A stretch of 64,000 nt of DNA, taken from assembly GCF_024679245.1 (NCBI RefSeq), contig NC_090176.1, forward strand, positions 18,221,293-18,285,292, in the 5' to 3' direction. Positions 23,628-35,902 of the stretch are shown piece by piece. A program made the translations under genes and the position numbers. How positions within the stretch are numbered: the stretch's first letter is position 1; every line of letters starts with the position of its first letter. The notes under the pieces are model-generated. The model did no database searches. It worked only from the letters and a program-made list of their open reading frames with translations, and had not been told where the DNA came from. The DNA is from Pseudorasbora parva. Its lineage: Eukaryota; Chordata; Actinopteri; Cypriniformes; Gobionidae.

Positions 23628-24835
23628 GTAAGTGAAACAAGCCTTTATAAGATGAAACAAACTTTGGTAACACTTTAGTATGGGGAACACATATTCACTA
23701 TTAACTACGACTTTTTCCTCAATAAACTCCTAACATACTGCTTATTAATAGTTAGTAAGGTAGTTTTTGTAGCATTTCAGTTTAGGTATAGGGTAGGATT
23801 AAGGGATGTAGAATAAGGTCATGCAGAATAAGGCATTAATATGTGCTTTATCAGTTAAAGCTAATAAACAGCCAATATCCTAGTAATATGCATGCTAATA
23901 AGCAACTATTTAATAACTGAACCTTAAAATGAAGTGTTACCCAAACTTTCACTTTGAGGGCCAATTCCTGCCTCAGCTGGCTGATAGTATAATTGGTAAT
24001 TAAAGATTTAAATGCATTATATTGATTTATTATTTCCATGTGAAATAGAAGGACACTTTAACATACTTTTAAAAATAGTACTTATTGTAGAATAAAACAA
24101 CTGCAAACTGAATGAAACCTATTTTTTATTAATATTATATTATTTAATATTAGTTAAATTGTTAATATTTAGCGTCTTTGACCAACTTAAGTATGACTTA
24201 TACATCGTTATATTCTTTAAGGCTAAAGTGTTCTGCTCCGTGTACTGTCAAGTATTTATGGTAAACCAAAATATACTTCAGTCATTTCTATTTAAATTTG
24301 TGTCATGTATTTGTAAATACACATTTGCAATTAAGTTGTAATGTAGTCAATTTAAAATACATATACTTTAAATTAAATATATTAAATAACACTCCAGTTA
24401 AAATTATAATCAAGGACTTCAGTTTGCACTTTAGTATGTTAGACAGCACATTAAAATAATGGTAATCTTTAAAGTAAAATTCTTTTAAATGTAATTTAAA
24501 AGTCAATTTTTAAGTCGACATTATAAAAAGTACACTGTTAAAATAAAATAAAAATGCACCCCTTGAGTATGCAAAGTTTTAATTTTTAGTGTCATAAGTA
24601 TATTATCTGCAAATCAAGGTCGTTTTATTTAAAATAAACTTTTAAGATTTGAAGTGCACATTCAATAAAATTAAGACTTTTTCACAAGCATTGTATTCTC
24701 AATTTACAGGCCTATATGTGTCTCGTGTTATCCACTAGTGTACACATTTATTATTTGATTTATTATTTGATTTATTAATTGGTTGTTGATGGATCAGTTG
24801 ATCTGTCATTGGAACGGATTGCACAAATGCATACA
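23628..24835. other. Intron of the nectin-like gene, AT-rich
   Basis: No further exon or well-bounded repeat was recognised before the solo LTR. Confidence 0.4.
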
Positions 24836-24840
24836 GGAGT

Positions 24841-25205
24841 TGTCACATCAAACAAAGGAAAATGGTGCAAGGACTCAAGTGCAGTAAGAAAGGTGATTTA
24901 TTTACAAAATAAAACAAACTCAAAACAAAACCCACGAGGGGCAAAATACATAATCAGAACATAACTCAAAACATACCAACAGGAATCACAGGGAAACGGG
25001 AGACGTAGACATAACGATCCGAAAGACTGACAAACACCAGGGGCTTATAAAAGGGAACAAATGAGGCAGGGACCGAGGGACCATAGGTGGGAGAAATCAA
25101 ACACTAATTAGATAACAAGGGGGGAGGGATCAGACAATGACAGAAGCACAATGGCCATACTGACAAAACCCACATGTGCACACAAGACAGGACAGGCATG
25201 TGACA
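24841..25205 (-). mobile_element. Solo LTR, 365 bp
   Basis: The + strand ends are TGTCACAT and ATGTGACA, flanked by the exact 5-bp duplication GGAGT (24836-24840 and 25206-25210). Read on the minus strand it has a TATAAGCCCC promoter-like box (about 25040-25050) and an AATAAATCACC poly(A)-signal region (about 24895-24905), in the order expected for an LTR. It lies in the intron, ending 67 bases before the next exon, and is antisense to the gene. Confidence 0.8.
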
Positions 25206-25272
25206 GGAGTTTGTTGTGCTGGATTGTAGCAAGAACTTTGCAATCATATGTTTGTGTCTGTGTGTTTTAAAG

Positions 25273-25381
25273 ATCCACCTCAGCTGGTCTTTGTGACACC
25301 TTTCAAAAATGGTTCTAATGCTGAAGTGTATCAGTGTGAGGCAGATGCCAATCCAGCAGCTACACACTTCCGCTGGCACAG
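25273..25381 (+). CDS. Nectin-like protein, first half of Ig3
   Basis: The 109-base exon follows TTTTAAAG (acceptor, pyrimidine tract modest) and ends before GTAGGA. It enters in phase 1, completing a tyrosine codon from the previous exon to give HYPPQLV, the usual start of the nectin Ig3 domain, and leaves in phase 2. The cysteine in YQCEADANP is the first Ig3 cysteine, followed by FRWHR with the core tryptophan. QCxADANP is a strongly conserved nectin motif in my memory. The rest of the domain is in the next exon. Confidence 0.7.
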
Positions 25382-25678
25382 GTAGGAAATATAATATGCA
25401 AGTAGAGATGACGACTCAAATGTAATATTCTTAATTATCAACAACTCTAATAAAATTGTCAGGTACAGCATGTACCATAATGTCATTGTGGCACATTGTC
25501 ATATTAAGTGTTTTTTTTTTTTTTTAAGTAAAAGGAGAGCTAAAAGATATCTAGTGGGATTAAATTACCAAATTTTATCCAACTAAAATGCATGGGGTAA
25601 AAAGGTAACAGGAAATGTCCTGTATGTTGGCATAAACTTGTAAAAGGGAAAGTGTGAAATATTAAGGGATTTAGTTAA

Positions 25679-27078
25679 AGGTAGGGTATGTAGGAATTGG
25701 TTAAAAAAAACTTTTTTTTCCAAACTTTCTTTATATATCAATACATAATTAAAATGTAGGTACTCTGAAAAAGAAAGTATAAAAATTGAGTGTCTGTAGA
25801 CCTCTCACGACTGTTTTAAAGACAGCTCATTATTTCCATTCACTCCACCTTCTCCCTTCTGGGCTCTTTCCAAAGCCACGCCCCCAAAATACATGAACGC
25901 TACACCGGCCGCTCAGCTCAGCTGGAAGACGCATTATTTACCTCAGACGAGCAGTGTGCATGTAGTGACATAATGTCAGAATCACATGTAATAAAAAATC
26001 GAACTTTATCAGTATGAATATAAACAAATAAGATGTCTTTTAGTACTCACTATCAAGCTAGAATGGTAAAGTTTAAAATATATTTTTGTTTGATTTGGTA
26101 ACGAGCTAGTTATATTTACAAGGCAAAGAAAACGGGTAGCATCATGTTTTTTCAATAACGTCAGTTATATTGTAATGAAGATGAATTTTGTGTAAGATTC
26201 ATAACATATACTGTGTTTTGCATATAAGATTTTCCATGATGAAAGCATTGTTGATTAGTAGTAGCTAAAGCTAACTTAGTTCAAAAAAAAGTTCCTGGAT
26301 GCGGTGTACTAGCGTTTACACATGCATTTTGTTATCGAAAGTTGAATTTTGTGAAATTCATAACAACAGCGATTAACTTGAGCTAAGCATATTGAGTATT
26401 TATCATCTCTACTAATGGCTAAGTGTATAATATTGTAACTTTATGCTAAGTGATGTCATGTTAGCTATTAGGCAGCTTCATGTGCTCGTGATACATGCTT
26501 CATGAAAACATAAACCAAAAAAATGTATAATCAAAATGAAAGATTACCTGTCCAGCAGAAATAGAGCCAGCAATGAGTCGATTTTCAGGTACCTGAGTTC
26601 TCACCATCGTTGAAAAGCCATGCAGATATTTACTCGCGTTTGATTTCTTTGTTTATCCAAAGACTTTCTGTGCATTGCCTTCTCTCGTACTGTCTTCCTT
26701 TTTTTGCATTGTTTGCCTTCGCTGACTGCAAAACCCTGCACTGTGCATTTTGAATGCTCTTTCTCTGCCATTATTTGGCCTAGGTTTTTTGCCTCTTGAA
26801 CTGCTCGAATCAAACGAGCGGGCGCATGTGGGCAGATCCTGTAGCGAAAGCGGTGGTCGCCATGGTAGCGAGAGAGAGTGACAGTCGCCCAAGCCAATCA
26901 TTTGTTTCGTCCCGAACAAAAATAATGAGCGGTGTTTATTGCACATTAAAAAGTCCAGAGTCAGTCGTTTTTACTCTCCTTTTCAGAGTACTTACATTTT
27001 AATTATGTATTGACATATAAAGAAAGTTTAAACAAATTTGGACAAAAGTGTTTTAGATCAGTCCGTCCTACCCTAACT
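25679..27078. mobile_element. TTAA-flanked non-autonomous DNA transposon, 1.4 kb
   Basis: TTAA lies at 25675-25678 and 27079-27082; the ends are AGGTAGGGTATG and CTACCCTAACT, an inverted match with small differences. It sits in the large intron of the nectin-like gene. A minus-strand frame (26601-26897) ends in a NQTRVNICMAFQRW peptide, which resembles a TRVNIG-AF-RW block that I recall from fish transposon-derived proteins, so an exon of an autonomous relative may have been carried along. Confidence 0.7.
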
Positions 27079-27082
27079 TTAA

Positions 27083-28117
27083 TTAAAAAACTAGAGCAAA
27101 TATTTACAATGATCATTATCCCAGTTTCATAGGGGTGGTTGAGCAGCCTGGTCTCATCGTTAATATGTAGGTATAGGTTCAAATACACAAAATGTATGTT
27201 TTTGTACGTTTGGAAAGGTGCTGAAATGTAAAATATGGATGTATTGGTGACATTAAAGGGATACTTCATACCTCTCTCGTCTCAGTGGGTGCACTTAATC
27301 TCTCATTAGTTCATTCACTATCAAATTAGAAGCGACTAAACACCTCCACATTTTCCCTATTTAAATACAGTTATACCAATAGTTGAACGATCAAGTATGG
27401 TGACACAAAATAAAACATGGAGCTTTTCAAAGCAGGTTAAAAAGGAGAACTATAATGTATGGCGGAATAGCACTTATGAGAGTACTTCGACTCAGGCGCA
27501 CTAAAAAAACATATCTTTCAATAAGGGGGAGGGGGAGATGTGAGGGAGGATGTTTCAGCCGGGACTTTTTACTGCGCCAGGTTAAAGTACTCTCAGAAGT
27601 GAGAGTACTCTCTTTACCTTCATAAACTTGTACTGAGAAGGATATACTGTGTAAATAGGCTAGTTTAGCAACACCGTGTGAACTTTTTGAAGTTTAAAGT
27701 TTAGAGTTTCAGAGAAACCGTTACACCTATCCGACCATTGTGTTTGTACATGCATTTGTGTACCGTTGTAAATAATCTTTAAATACAACATTGTAACAAT
27801 GTTAGGAAGAAGAAGACTGCTTAGACTTGTGTGTTTTATTTAGTTTCTTCAACTTCAAAGCATAAGTCGCGCTTCACAGTGTTATAATAAACTCAATACA
27901 ATCCACAAAGTTTCCCCGCAGCTCTGCAGAGCATCCAGCGAACACACACGAGTCCTCAGCTTCTCTCTCCCTCAGTCCTCGTTATCTCGGGTAACTCCCC
28001 TCTTCCTCTCTTATTGGCTTCTTTATTTCTAGTCCTCATCTTTTCTTTGCCCTCCACCAGATTATTGACTGTTACGCATGTGTCTGGTCTCTGGCTCTCG
28101 TGTCTGGCTTGTGCATG
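27083..28117. other. Intronic sequence with a truncated TTAA-element end
   Basis: ATTAAAGGGATACTTCA at about 27254 resembles the left end of the element at 41260-42013, but no matching right end follows. Otherwise nothing recognised. Confidence 0.35.
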
Positions 28118-28121
28118 TTAA

Positions 28122-28463
28122 GCTTGGAACATACTCTGCAAAAACAAAGAAATTTGTTTGTTTTCTCGAGGTGGCAAGAACAAGAACAAAGTTCGTTCTG
28201 GCAGTACATTCCATACTTCACGAGAAAAGCAGGTGCTGATCATCTGCGTTTATCCGCATTAACCCCGCCCACTTTAAATGTATGACCAATCACACAATAT
28301 TTCTCGGATACCCGCAAGAAGAAAGTTCTACTCAGGCGATGTGTCGAGAACAAGCTGCGAGAACTCACAAACCAGGGATGCGAGAACATACTGACATCAT
28401 CTTGTTCTCGGAGCCCTGGGAGCGAGAACTTTTTTCTCTGTTCTTGCGGAGTATGTTGCAGCC
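28122..28463. mobile_element. TTAA MITE, 342 bp
   Basis: TTAA flanks at 28118-28121 and 28464-28467. The left end GCTTGGAACATACTCTGCAA and the right end TTGCGGAGTATGTTGCAGCC are inverted repeats over about 34 bp. It contains several AAGAACAAG / TTCTCG repeats. No coding capacity. Confidence 0.7.
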
Positions 28464-28765
28464 TTAAGTCTGTACTTGTCACAGATCTACCAGACTCTCT
28501 CACCTCCTGCACACAGCAATCACAGTCACCTGAATACTAATATTTTAGGGGTTAAGGGGGGGATTGAGCCCCTGCCCCTTTGAAAATAAAAGTGCCCTTT
28601 TCAATCGCACCACAGTGCCCTCGCGAACGCGATTTCCACCACGCACCGAGAACGATTTCTACCGAGGGAGACCATCCCCCTTCTTCCGTAAGGCAAATTT
28701 CTACCGAGGGATTTTCTGCCTGGGTCTATATCCGCTTAAGTTGATCATTAAAAGAGAATTTGGGT

Positions 28766-28880
28766 GTGTCTCAATCAGTTCCCTAGTTCAGTAATCAGGG
28801 CACTGATCAGGACACAAATCAAGGGGCTGACTCCCCGATCAATGCCCTGACTACTGAACTAGGGAGCTTATTGAGACGCA
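28766..28880. repeat. Short hairpin MITE, ~115 bp
   Basis: TGTCTCAATCAGTTCCCTAG at the left is mirrored by CTAGGGAGCTTATTGAGACG at the right. The arms are about 40 bp with few mismatches and the loop is about 36 bp. Confidence 0.6.
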
Positions 28881-29940
28881 ACAATGTTGTTTGTCGGCTT
28901 TGGTGGCTGATTGCTTTATTTCCATTAAAAGACATCATCTGCTTTTGCCTTTGGGTACTCTCTCTCTCTTCTGACAGTGTTTTGGTGTATTTTATGATTG
29001 TATTGTCACTGAAATATTACAGTAAGCAGATGAGTAAACTGCATTTAATAAATGCAACTGAAAACATGTAATTGATATGACAATTAAAAACAATAGAATC
29101 AACAAAAACAAAAAAAAATCCACAATTGTATTGTCCGTGCATGGGAGCTGCTACACATTCACACAGATTTATAAATATTTTACGCTTTTAGTGTGTTTTT
29201 AGTTACGTTATAGTGTGTATGAAAATGTACATGTAAATACATGTTGTAGAACCACACTTTATGTAAAAATGATGGTGGCCCAGTAGTGCAGCCGTACTAA
29301 ATTAAACCACAACACAACGGAATTAAACCACAACACAACAAAATCGCTCCTGAACACAAGGGGGCTCTCGGAGTGCAATAAAGTTAGTTTTCCTTGCCAT
29401 TGTTAGATATGCCAGTCTTAAAAAAGATATTTACACTAATATCAGTTTTATGTGTGTAACCATTGTATATCGACATTTATATTTATGCATTATGTGGTGC
29501 TATTGATGATGGCCAATATAAGGAAGGAAATCCCACAGAATAGAATTTTGTTAAAAAAAGGGCATAGAGCTGCTTGATTTATTTGTTTTTTGTAGATTTT
29601 CAAATATAAAACTTGTTGAAAAGTTTTCAGTGTGTGCATTGGTTCTTTGTGAACACTATCTCATTTAAACAAAACCGTGATAATATTGATAACCGTGATC
29701 ATTTGGGTCACTATAACCGTGATGTGAAATTTCCATACCGTTTCATCCCTAATTGTGACATGATGTGTATGTACAGCTTTTTTTCTTAGGCCCTATATTT
29801 CACTCAGTCCTTTGCCAGGTTTTGTAAACTACTAGGCATTCAGATGACAGCATGCATTTTTATAATACAGTCTAAAAAACAGCAGACAGTGTGTCTCTTG
29901 TGTTAGTCAGGCCAACGGGGGTGTGTGGGTGCTAAAACCA
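28881..29940. other. Intronic sequence with transposon scraps
   Basis: The stretch at 29670-29750 (GTGATAACCGTGATCAT...ACCGTTTCATCCCTAATTG) looks like one end of an element of the CGGTATGAAA type; no partner end was found. A + frame of about 66 codons at 28871-29071 is hydrophobic and unrecognised. Confidence 0.35.
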
Positions 29941-29947
29941 CAGTATA

Positions 29948-30312
29948 GTGATGATGGGGACAGTATAAAGAGCATCGTCCTTCAGATGAGACTTTAAACT
30001 GAGGTTGTGACTCTCTGTGGTCATGAAAAATCCCAAGATGTCCTTTGAAAAAAGATTAGGGGTGTAACCCTGGCATCCTGGCCAAATTTGCCCATTCTCC
30101 TCTGTCCATCATGGCCTCCTAATCATCCCTATATACTGATTGTCTCCTCTCCACCAATCAGCTGGTGGAGCAATATGGCTGCCATCGCATGCCATCGCAA
30201 TATGGCTGCCATCGCATCATCCAGATGGATGCTGCACATTGGTGGTGGTTAAGGAGATTCCCCCTTCCATGTAAAGCGCTTTGAGGACCGATAAATGTGA
30301 TCTATAAATGTA
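29948..30312 (+). mobile_element. SINE-like element or LINE 3' end with an L2-type tail
   Basis: Ordered phrases match from memory a widespread fish repeat: GATGGGGACAGTATAAAGAG, CTTCAGATGAGACTTTAAAC, GACTCTCTGTGGTCATGAAAA, CATCATGGCCTCCTAATCAT, and the tail TGTAAAGCGCTTTGAGGACC...TATAAATGTAA. The tail is that of L2/CR1 LINEs, which mobilise such SINEs. A short local duplication of ATATGGCTGCCATCGCA is seen near 30172-30212. Confidence 0.65.
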
Positions 30313-30392
30313 ACTCTCTCATGTATAAAAATAATAATATTATTATTACTAAACTGGTTTTGTATTCTCTGCTTTTTTTTCCCGTGGAGCAG

Positions 30393-30541
30393 CACACACC
30401 AGACGATCCCTAATGATGCCATTAAAACTGAAGGAAATAAACTTGCCTTTTTGAAACTGACATCTGATCTCAGTGGCCTGTATATCTGTGAAGCTTCAAA
30501 CGAGTATGGTTCAGCAATTGGCTCGCTCTACTGGGAAAAAG
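30393..30541 (+). CDS. Nectin-like protein, second half of Ig3
   Basis: The exon follows a T-rich tract and a tandem GAGCAG acceptor (AG at 30388-30389 and 30391-30392), so it may start at 30390 or 30393, differing by one serine. It supplies the phase-2 codon and ends in phase 1 before GTGATT. The peptide contains DLSGLYICEASNEYG, the D-x-G-x-Y-x-C signature of an Ig F strand with the second Ig3 cysteine, and closes the domain opened at 25273. The segment between the two halves is separated by a 5-kb intron full of transposons. Confidence 0.7.
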
Positions 30542-30729
30542 GTGATTTCCTGTGAATTCCTTTCCTACTTTACAAAAACAATGTTTATCAAGAGATTGAG
30601 ATGATGGTAATGGGGAATGTCTGACATAACACACATCTTATTTTATTTTTGTGAGTACATGTTTTGATGAAAGAAGATACAGCAGTTTGTTTAGACTACA
30701 GTGTTTATCATGCATTTTCTTTTCTCTAG

Positions 30730-30764
30730 GGGAAAAGGCAAAAGACAACCATTATGAGCTTTGA
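30730..30764 (+). CDS. Nectin-like protein, terminal exon
   Basis: After the acceptor TTTTCTCTAG the frame from the previous exon reads GEKAKDNHYEL and stops at TGA (30762-30764). Nectins normally continue with a transmembrane helix and an afadin-binding tail; neither is encoded here. The likely product is therefore a secreted ectodomain, as in known secreted splice forms of nectins, or this is a truncated paralogue. The rest of the exon would be 3' UTR up to the poly(A) signal at 30811. Confidence 0.6.
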
Positions 30765-30810
30765 GCTTATGAGCTTTTGATGCCATTTGGATGTACTTCA
30801 TCTTGGATAA

Positions 30811-30816
30811 AATAAA
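30811..30816 (+). promoter_or_regulatory. Poly(A) signal AATAAA of the nectin-like gene
   Basis: AATAAA lies 47 bases after the stop codon, followed by AT-rich sequence; a fitting end for the short terminal exon. Confidence 0.55.
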
Positions 30817-30839
30817 ATATATTTACCACTCTATCCTTT

Positions 30840-31740
30840 TACATGTTATAATGTACCTATGGGGCATTTTGTCACATTTTTCTTCCATTCTTTCGGGGTA
30901 AATCAAGAAAAAAGTAAACACTGTCATTAATAAAACAAAGCCACATAATTGTACTGGACATATGTGCAATTAATGTGGAAAAAATAAATACTCTAAACCC
31001 CAAGTGGATTTACACAAACAGACAGTCAAAAAGTGTTAGGTTGTGCCCCGCTCTCCCCTATACTGGAACGGTTGGACTGTATTGGGTGATGGCTTAAATC
31101 TAGCATTCTTCAATTGGGTGTCGGTAAGAACACACTGGATTCAAACAGTTCCAGGCAAAGAAGGTTTAATTTTTGTCAGTCTTTGGCTGAACACAACACA
31201 GTAGTTCACATGCTTTACAGCTTTATAGTATGAATTGATGCGTACGTGTGTGGTCTACAAAGAGAAAGGAATAAAGATATTTACAATGTGTCTGGAGTAT
31301 CATTGCTCAAACCTTTTCTCAATACACTGTTTCCAACATAAATCTCTCAACTAATGTCTTAATTCTCAAGTTATTAGAATAAATCAACACCGCCACTTGG
31401 TGGTCAGAAATGGTAAAACACTCAAAACCAATTTAATTGAAAGCATGTAATTAGATCGCATTCATTAACTTTAAATAGCAAGTGCCTCAGCTGTTAAAGT
31501 CATGATCACACACACAAATGCATGCAAACCAAACACTGGTTGCAATGTATATAATACGCCTGGACTTATGCTATGTTTTGTTTACGCTTTATTATGTGTG
31601 TGCGGGCAATCGTCCATGAGGGGCTGCCCGCCTTACTTTCAGTTTGTTTGTTTATTAAAATCTTTTGGTTGAACGTTCGCCAGTTCCCGCCTCCTTCCTT
31701 TCCATCTAAGAACCCTGTTACACAGTTTTTCCTATTTGTA
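30840..31740. other. Unassigned sequence
   Basis: No gene seen. A sequence of LTR-like look (GTTAGGTTGTGCCCCGCTCT near 31037, AATAAA near 31269) lacks a provable second boundary. Confidence 0.3.
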
Positions 31741-31815
31741 GTGGAGATGAGTGATAACCGGTTAGGTCTTCTGCTGTTGTAGCCCATCTGCCTCAAGGTT
31801 GTGCATGTTGTGGCT
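31741..31815 (-). pseudogene. Tc1 transposase fragment
   Basis: The minus strand carries about 75 bases that align well with 21945-22020 of the larger Tc1 relic, including the codons for MGYNSRRP. No inverted repeats or other parts of the enzyme are nearby. Confidence 0.6.
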
Positions 31816-32752
31816 TAGTGACGCTAGTCAGGTAAATGAGTGAAACACACAAAACACACATTTTTATCAAATCATACGTCATTAATAGACGTTAACTTCC
31901 GCAATTTATTATGATTGCACTCACATCAGCAACGAACCATACCAGAGTTCACATGAACCGAACCACAGACCACCTTTTTAAGCGGGCTCGAGTACGATTT
32001 GTGGGTGTGCACCCGAATTTGTAAGACCACATTCACATCATCCAAACGAACTCTGACATCCATCGAACCCGGGTGCGCATCAAAAGTGCTAATGTGACAA
32101 AACCCAAAAAAAGAAAAGTCATTCACTAAAAGTGCCACCATCCTGCTTGGCACAGAGAAAGCACCTCCACTGACAAAGGAGACACTTACAGCAACAAATC
32201 TAATTCAACTCCATACTGCCCTTACTGTTACCACCATAAACCCTCCCTCAACAATCATAACAACTTTGAGCAGCTTTATTGACCAGAAACGAAACTGGAT
32301 AAAAGACTGCAACATGTGCAATCTGAAAATGCACTGCAAAGTGTAATGATGGCCACCTACTGGTCCTTCATAGCATCAATCTCAAGAGTGCAGACATCTC
32401 AAAGACTATCCCACATGAAGGTACTTCTGCTAATGTCTGCCTCCTCAACACTATGAACGAGATACTTCCATTGAACAATATGAACGAGATATTCTATTGT
32501 CAAGGTCATTCTCCACAACGGGGCACTCATGATGAAAGCTTATGAGAGGACCATCCTGTAGCCACAATGCCCGTCTGTGCATCTGGCAAACAGCCCGATG
32601 CCTCTCGCTTCTCCTGAGGTGCTTATCAGATCATGTGAATACGATTAATGGCCGGACAAAGGCACCACGATGTCTGGAGACCACCCTTTGATCTCCCTTA
32701 GGAGACATCAAGCAGGCCCCGTAGTGACTTTTATTGCCTGCACGATACCTGA

Positions 32753-32793
<41 letters not shown>

Positions 32794-33540
32794 GGGTCCA
32801 CCAAGTATCAAAGGAATGTATGATTAAAAGTCACCCCAAAAACGTATTAAATGTATGCTTTTCTGCTTAAAGTGTTTTTATATGTGTCTGAAATAATTAG
32901 GAGAAATTATATGAATAAGCTGTGTAGACCACCAGACAGTGGAAAGCCTGTATTTGTGTAGTCCCAGATCTCAGACTTATGATCCCTGGTATCCTCGTAA
33001 TCAGAAAAATGCGATCGTACCGAATCTTGTAAAAGAATTTACAGAACATGCATTATTACAAAATTATCAGCGTTGGAAAGAAAAATGCATTAAACATATC
33101 TACATCGGAAAGAACCAAAAGGGAGGGACCCAGCTGAACAAAGAACTTTGTTTCGCGCCGAAAACTCTCTGATCGATTGGACCATCTAGGAAATGGGCGT
33201 CGCTCGACCTGGTCTACAAATGCCAATGTGACCCTCACCCTTTCGCTTTTGCATCGCATCAAACACCAGGGCCATCGGCCACCAACTTTCCAGCCCCCCC
33301 GAGGGCATTCTTCAGAGGGGAGAACTCAGCCCACTTCCAGAGACCCTCCGCTCCACACCGAACTCGGAAAGAACCGCCGGACACGCAGGACATTTGAACT
33401 CAGAATACACGCACACACGCACACACGCGAGAAGCCAAAACCAAAGCAAGTATTCTTATTTCTAAAATCCAAACTGCTGTTAAAAGGGTCGTGTTATTTC
33501 CCGTTTGGGACAAGTTAACTCCGTGAGGGCTCTGTGTAAC
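31816..33540. other. Unassigned sequence with a CA microsatellite
   Basis: A (CA)n run of about 34 bases lies at 32757-32790. Around 32939-33180 and 33177-33518 open frames exist without recognised domains. The GC-richer stretch at about 33130-33430 differs in base composition from its surroundings and may be an old retroelement leader. Confidence 0.3.
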
Positions 33541-33555
33541 GAACTGAAGTGGACG

Positions 33556-33667
<112 letters not shown>

Positions 33668-33971
33668 TTTTGGTCTATTCATTCTTTTCGTTTATGTACC
33701 ATATTCTTTTCGTTTACTATCTATATTTCTAATCTCTTTATGCATATTTAGTATGTACTTTCTGTGTGAATTTTAGTGTTATTTTTAGTCTGTGTTTATT
33801 AAACTTCCAAAAGACATTTCTGAATTGAATCTGTTACTCTTCCACATACACAAAGTCAATGAAACTTACGATCCTAACGTTACCTAACTGCTTATGCTAC
33901 TATTCTAGTAAAGTAAACTATACGAACATATGAAACATGATTTGTCCTGATCAGTAAAGTTAATGTTTCTA

Positions 33972-34234
33972 ATGCGCTCGTAAAGCAGTAATCCCTTATT
34001 GAGAATTGATTTGAAAGTCTAAAACTAATTTGCAGGACAAACTTAGTAAGATAATTTCAAGCAATTCCGTAAAGGGTTACTTGTATTTAATTAAACATTT
34101 TTCCTTATCGGAAAATTTTAATACGTAATGAACGACTAGCAAATTTTATTCATAAATTCATGAATATTGAATATTGAATCCCTTTTGAGTTAATTATTCC
34201 CCGAGACATTAAACTCATAGTCATTTTTATTACA
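33972..34234. repeat. 263-bp direct repeat, copy 1
   Basis: It is identical in length to 35903-36165, with about five base differences. It starts ATGCGCTCGTAAAGCAG and ends TTTTTATTACA. The repeat has TG and CA near its ends, like a short LTR, but no target duplication, primer site or polypurine tract could be shown. Confidence 0.75.
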
Positions 34235-35902
34235 TATTATGGTGGAAAAATTACCGGGTAAGTTTCAAACGTTTGTGTATGTGTGAACGATATACATATT
34301 CTATTCATTGTGTATTTTTGGGGTATTAATAACCCGCACGCGCGTTTTTGAATTGTGAGGTACCGCGCAAAGCGAACCCAAGCATATAATACATGTTCCA
34401 TCAAAATAATGAGATTTTGGTGTGGTCTGTAGACATGTACGTGCGTTATCCCGCTTGATCTGAACGACGAAAATTTTCTATCATTGCTGAAGATTGGAAC
34501 AGGGCGAGACTCTCCTGTCCAATAACAGGCCTAATAATAATATTATATCGTTAAAGATAAACGATAACTCCTGGTTTAAGTCTGGCTTAGCTAACCAAAG
34601 ACCTGAGACCTAAAACATTTGAATCAAAGATGCTGAAAACCGTCAGCCATATTGATAAATGTCTATTGGAGTCCTTTGTAAATGCGTGATAGACAGATGG
34701 TAAATTCCTGTATTCACCCGTTTCGTTTCCCGTGCCCAGCACCAAAGTCATTTTGAGGGATTTTGAGCAAGAAAAGTGTTTGCAGAACGCCAGAGGGCGA
34801 CTCAAAAATTGCAACGCCGCTTGCAGAACGCCAGAGGGCGACTCTAAAATCAGACAAAGCCATCTGGTGAGCATTTCCGCCTAACTAACTCTAGTCTAGG
34901 GCGGGCGCAACAGCGCCATCGTGTGGATAAATTCGGATAGTGTCACTCTCCGCTATTTGATTCTGCCTTAACAAAATAAGTTTGAGCTTTTAAATTGTTT
35001 ATTGCTTACTGTTGCACACAGTTTCATTTATACAATTTTTCTAGCAACAACCAAGTCTCCTTTCTCGCTGATTAAACACCCTCATTCGAAATTGAAGTTC
35101 AAAAGAAACATAATTTTCTCTAACTCAAAGTGAAATTAGGTTTAAATCACAGACAGTCCACTTGGAAGGAAGGACGCCACCTCGTGGCTGTACCCTGCTA
35201 AGTCAGCACACCACTAACTCCCTATTCCCTTTCTGATTAATTCTTTTATTTGGATAACTCCCACTTAAAGATTAATCGTTATAGGATAGGATTTTGATTT
35301 GCTTTCTTTTATTTGATTTCCCTTACAGTCTTATTTAAATTTCATTTAAAATTGCTTTGAATGTAATTTGAATTAAGTTGGGCTTCTAATTTTTTTTTTA
35401 TAATTTCTTTTCTTTTATTTTTTTATTAAATATTTTTATTTTTATTTTATTTTATTATTTTTTTTTCCTGCAAAAGTTTTTCTCTTCCCCTCCCAGTGGG
35501 AATAAAGCTCATTTTGGTAATTACAAACAGTATCAAAAGTGCTTTTTGTTTTATCATTACTTGACAGAAACTTTTTCTAAATTGCTCTTGATATGTAATC
35601 TTCCTTCACTTCCTTCTCGCCTACAATCATAAAGCCTTTGATCCGGTGAACAGGAGAGTTTTTAATTCATTTTAATTCCGCCTGTTTACCCTCTTTGTGT
35701 ATTTATTGTAGGGCTCACAAGCATCTATGGTGAATTGAGAATCGTCTCAAACTGGTCTCCAAAGGGGGGGTTGCCCGACCGACGTGACCGACACCGGCTG
35801 TGTGTGAATCTCGGTTTCTTGTATCTCTGTCCGCGGCTGCGGCCCGCAGTGGCGACATCAGCAATTTGACACTCCAAAGAAGTCAACCAGTCCAGCTCAC
35901 TT
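34235..35902. other. Spacer between the 263-bp direct repeats
   Basis: No supported protein. A doubled CTTGCAGAACGCCAGAGGGC unit lies at about 34775-34845. A GC-rich block at about 35760-35880 is followed by TGGCGACATCAGC. Composition otherwise is AT-rich, with T-runs near 35390-35470. Confidence 0.35.

Noticed and set aside
26601..26946. Two overlapping minus-strand frames as a host gene
   Set aside because: They lie inside a TTAA-bounded transposon and at best reflect a carried-over transposon exon.
30750..30764. C-terminal NHYEL of the nectin-like protein as an ER-retention signal
   Set aside because: It only vaguely resembles KDEL-type signals; the penultimate positions do not fit.
32757..32790. 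CA run as part of a CRISPR-like or regulatory array
   Set aside because: A plain dinucleotide microsatellite in a vertebrate genome; no spaced repeats.
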